A DNA stretch of 64,000 nucleotides from Diploptera punctata (taxonomy: Eukaryota; Arthropoda; Insecta; Blattodea; Blaberidae). Numbering within the stretch: position 1 is the first letter of the stretch; each line of letters starts with the position of its first letter. This document shows, one piece after another, positions 62,160 through 64,000 of the stretch. The DNA is taken from the NCBI GenBank assembly GCA_030220185.1, contig JASPKZ010007286.1:1364001-1428000 (forward strand), written 5' to 3'. Below the pieces are notes generated by a model. The model was not told the DNA's origin. It saw nothing but the letters and a program-made list of their open reading frames with translations, and did not search any database. The translations under genes and the position numbers were made by a program.

Positions 62160-62320
62160 ATTAAACCAAATGAGCTAACTCAAATGGTTTCAGCTATGGA
62201 AAAGAGATATGAAGGCAAATGGAATCCTAATATGCTGGCCGATTATTGTTGGACCATCAAGAGAGATGCTCCACAGGCGAAATACAGCAGAAAATCGTCA
62301 TTTCTTACTTTCTAGTGAGT
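62160..62320 (+). pseudogene. Short protein-like remnant (KRYEGKWNPNMLADYCW)
   Basis: The plus strand reads 'MVSAMEKRYEGKWNPNMLAD' 'YCWTIKRDAPQAKYSRKSSF' before a stop. The Trp/Tyr/Cys-rich composition looks like real protein, perhaps a transposon-encoded one, but I do not know the family. No splice sites are evident. Confidence 0.4.
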
Positions 62321-62642
62321 CCGAATGTTCGAATATTGTGTAGTTACGAATGTAGAAAACATTAAAGTGTTTGAAATTATAAATTCCTGTCTCTCGGAAA
62401 CCTTGCGTGATGGAGTAAAACCGATATCATATTTGAATTCAGGAGAAAAAATACTATCAGAATCACATTTTTTTTTCTGAGAAAAAAAGTTTATTTTTTG
62501 TTGCCCAGTGCAATCTTAACCTATCTTAAGTGAAAAAGGTTTATACATTTCGAATATTAAATAATAATAATATAGTGTGATCTGACTTCAGTACTGTGGG
62601 AAATTCTTACACATAAAGAGCTCCGCAAAAAAAAAAAAAAAA

Positions 62643-62740
62643 AAAAGTCTGAAGAAGATACAATGTATTGAAACAGCTATTACGAATATTAAATAAAATA
62701 AATAATTATGAAAATCATATAAAACTTTTATACTCGTAGC
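62643..62740 (+). mobile_element. PLE terminal fragment with hammerhead-like motif
   Basis: CTGAAGA, stem II GATAC/GTATT, GAAACAGCT then 'AATTATGAAAATCATATAAA', as in the family at 39846-39960. An A-run precedes it. Confidence 0.55.
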
Positions 62741-63039
62741 TTTATTCAGTAAATAAATAAAAACTTTGAGAACTGCTAGTCCAAATAAATGGAAATGACA
62801 TGAGAGGGTAAGGGGAGGAGATGTAGAAGAAATACGCGTCCTTATATCAGGTTGACGAGGAACGAGATTCCATACCAAGTCCTTCCAACTAACAATGCGT
62901 TAACATGGGAGTCATATCTAAACATGGTGCGATGACCTTGGCCTACCAGTTCACTCGCTCTAAATCAGCTCTAAATTATTAGAAGTTGTATTTCTGTTAT
63001 GTTCAACGCCATTTAAACAAATTTGCTGTGGTTACCATA

Positions 63040-63260
63040 GGCCTACTCGCTACTGGTGTCGCGGCTTAAAACCAGGCCGGAGTCGATGGGTCTTTAAGAG
63101 AGTGAAACTCTTGAATATAGCTTTCTTCGGAAGGGGAAAAAAACCGTGGGCCCGTGTCCCAGATTTAAGGAACGTAAAAGAACCTCCAATCTGAAAAATA
63201 AATAAATAAAAGCGTCTGAGCTAAATTTGTCGGCCCTTTCATGTTCAGATTTGAATTGCG
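63040..63260 (+). repeat. SINE-C, old degenerate copy
   Basis: The order 'ACCAGGCCGGAGTCGATGGG', 'CCGTGGGCCCGTGTCCCAGA', 'GTCTGAGCTAAATTTGTCGG' follows SINE-C with many changes. Confidence 0.5.
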
Positions 63261-63669
63261 ACCCTAAACCCTCGAATACTTGAAAATCATCGTTAAATAA
63301 TATATAAACTTCCAATAATCTACTTTCAGATTAAAATAAAATTTCGGAGCATTACATTGACACATTTCTGCACCTTTTATTTGTTTTAACCCTTAAATTC
63401 GTAATGTATCCTTTTGGATACATCAGTTGGTTCAATTAATTTGATATTTTGAATAAATCAGAAGAAAAATAACAAAAAGAAACCACTTAAATATGTGTCC
63501 AATTATGTAATATACTTAATTCCGTTTTCGCTGCGGTCCGCCACATTCAAATAACTAACAGAAGAAATTTGTGTTTTGTCAATTTAAGGGTTAACTTGCT
63601 ATGCTATCTCCCAAGCGCTGTAATATACAGTATTTATCTGTAGGCTTACCTTGAAATAATATAATAATC

Positions 63670-63998
63670 CATCCATAGTAATTCTTCCCGAAGGCAGGTC
63701 CTTCACTGCAATCATAGCATTTTCAAGCTATGCTTGCAGCTTTACTAGGGAATTGTAGGTGTGGTAGCTTCCCGTTGTCCACACCGATGAAGGATGATGA
63801 TAATGATAAGGATGATGATGATAGCCATATGATTTCGGGGACCATTTGGGCCTTAAAATTTTCCTGACATTTTCTTACAGGTGAGGAAAAACCCCGATAA
63901 AAACCTCACCCAGAAAAACTGCCCCGACCGGGGATCGAACCCGGGCCCGCTACGTGACAAGGCAGCACGCTACCTCGAGACCACAGCGGTGGACAAAA
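63670..63998 (-). repeat. SINE-D, full-length copy at window end
   Basis: Minus strand from 'GTCCACCGCTGTGGTCTCGA' to 'GGGAAGAATTACTATGGATG'. Confidence 0.85.
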
Positions 63999-64000
63999 TA

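Overview
The window is transposon-rich animal DNA, most likely from a hemimetabolous insect; a cockroach or termite is my guess from the mix of tRNA-derived SINEs, Penelope-like elements, LINEs, mariner and DUF4817-type fragments. There are no operons or prokaryotic signals. It carries one recognisable host gene: the 3' half of a PRDM10-like C2H2 zinc-finger gene on the + strand. Seven coding exons with consensus splice sites lie at 9393-9561, 16767-16955, 22245-22328, 30494-30667, 35001-35169, 37139-37233 and 41537-41914, and the stop codon is at 41912-41914. All exon phases join. A long AT-rich 3' UTR-like stretch follows, with an AATAAA at 42517.

The introns and flanks are packed with mobile DNA. 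The dominant class is Penelope-like elements (PLEs), seen as 3'-terminal pieces: the end of a GIY-YIG endonuclease ORF, a hammerhead-ribozyme-like motif, and a terminal repeat. Nearly all are integrated as hairpins of two inverted arms, many bounded by 9-15 bp target-site duplications (TSDs). Several subfamilies differ completely in stem sequence yet keep the ribozyme fold, and in some the ribozyme core overlaps the last codons and stop of the ORF. PLEs are nested in PLEs (6887-7991, 14580-14981, 25394-25736, 27820-28054, 37766-38249), in a LINE (14194-15047) and in a Harbinger-like element (21000-21870).

Other elements: an RTE-like LINE (17491-20210, minus) and a second copy (47490-49175, plus) holding a 911 bp foreign insert; LINE copies with an RNase H domain (28801-29910 and 50170-51395, plus fragments); a CR1/Jockey-like fragment inside a SINE (53660-54649); an inactivated mariner (40018-41338); a pogo/Tigger N-terminal fragment (55964-56735); a foldback element (32298-32874); at least four tRNA-headed SINE families, here called A to D; a 424 bp non-autonomous element G sharing the 3' tail of a LINE; and a hairpin-ended repeat H (four copies).

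Layout: 1-9.3 kb repeats upstream of the first visible exon; 9.4-41.9 kb PRDM10-like exons separated by repeat-filled introns; 41.9-45.1 kb 3' UTR-like DNA with two PLE hairpins; 45-64 kb intergenic repeats, including a tandem SINE-D/hairpin array at 56.8-58.8 kb. All family assignments come from reading the sequence; no database search was run.
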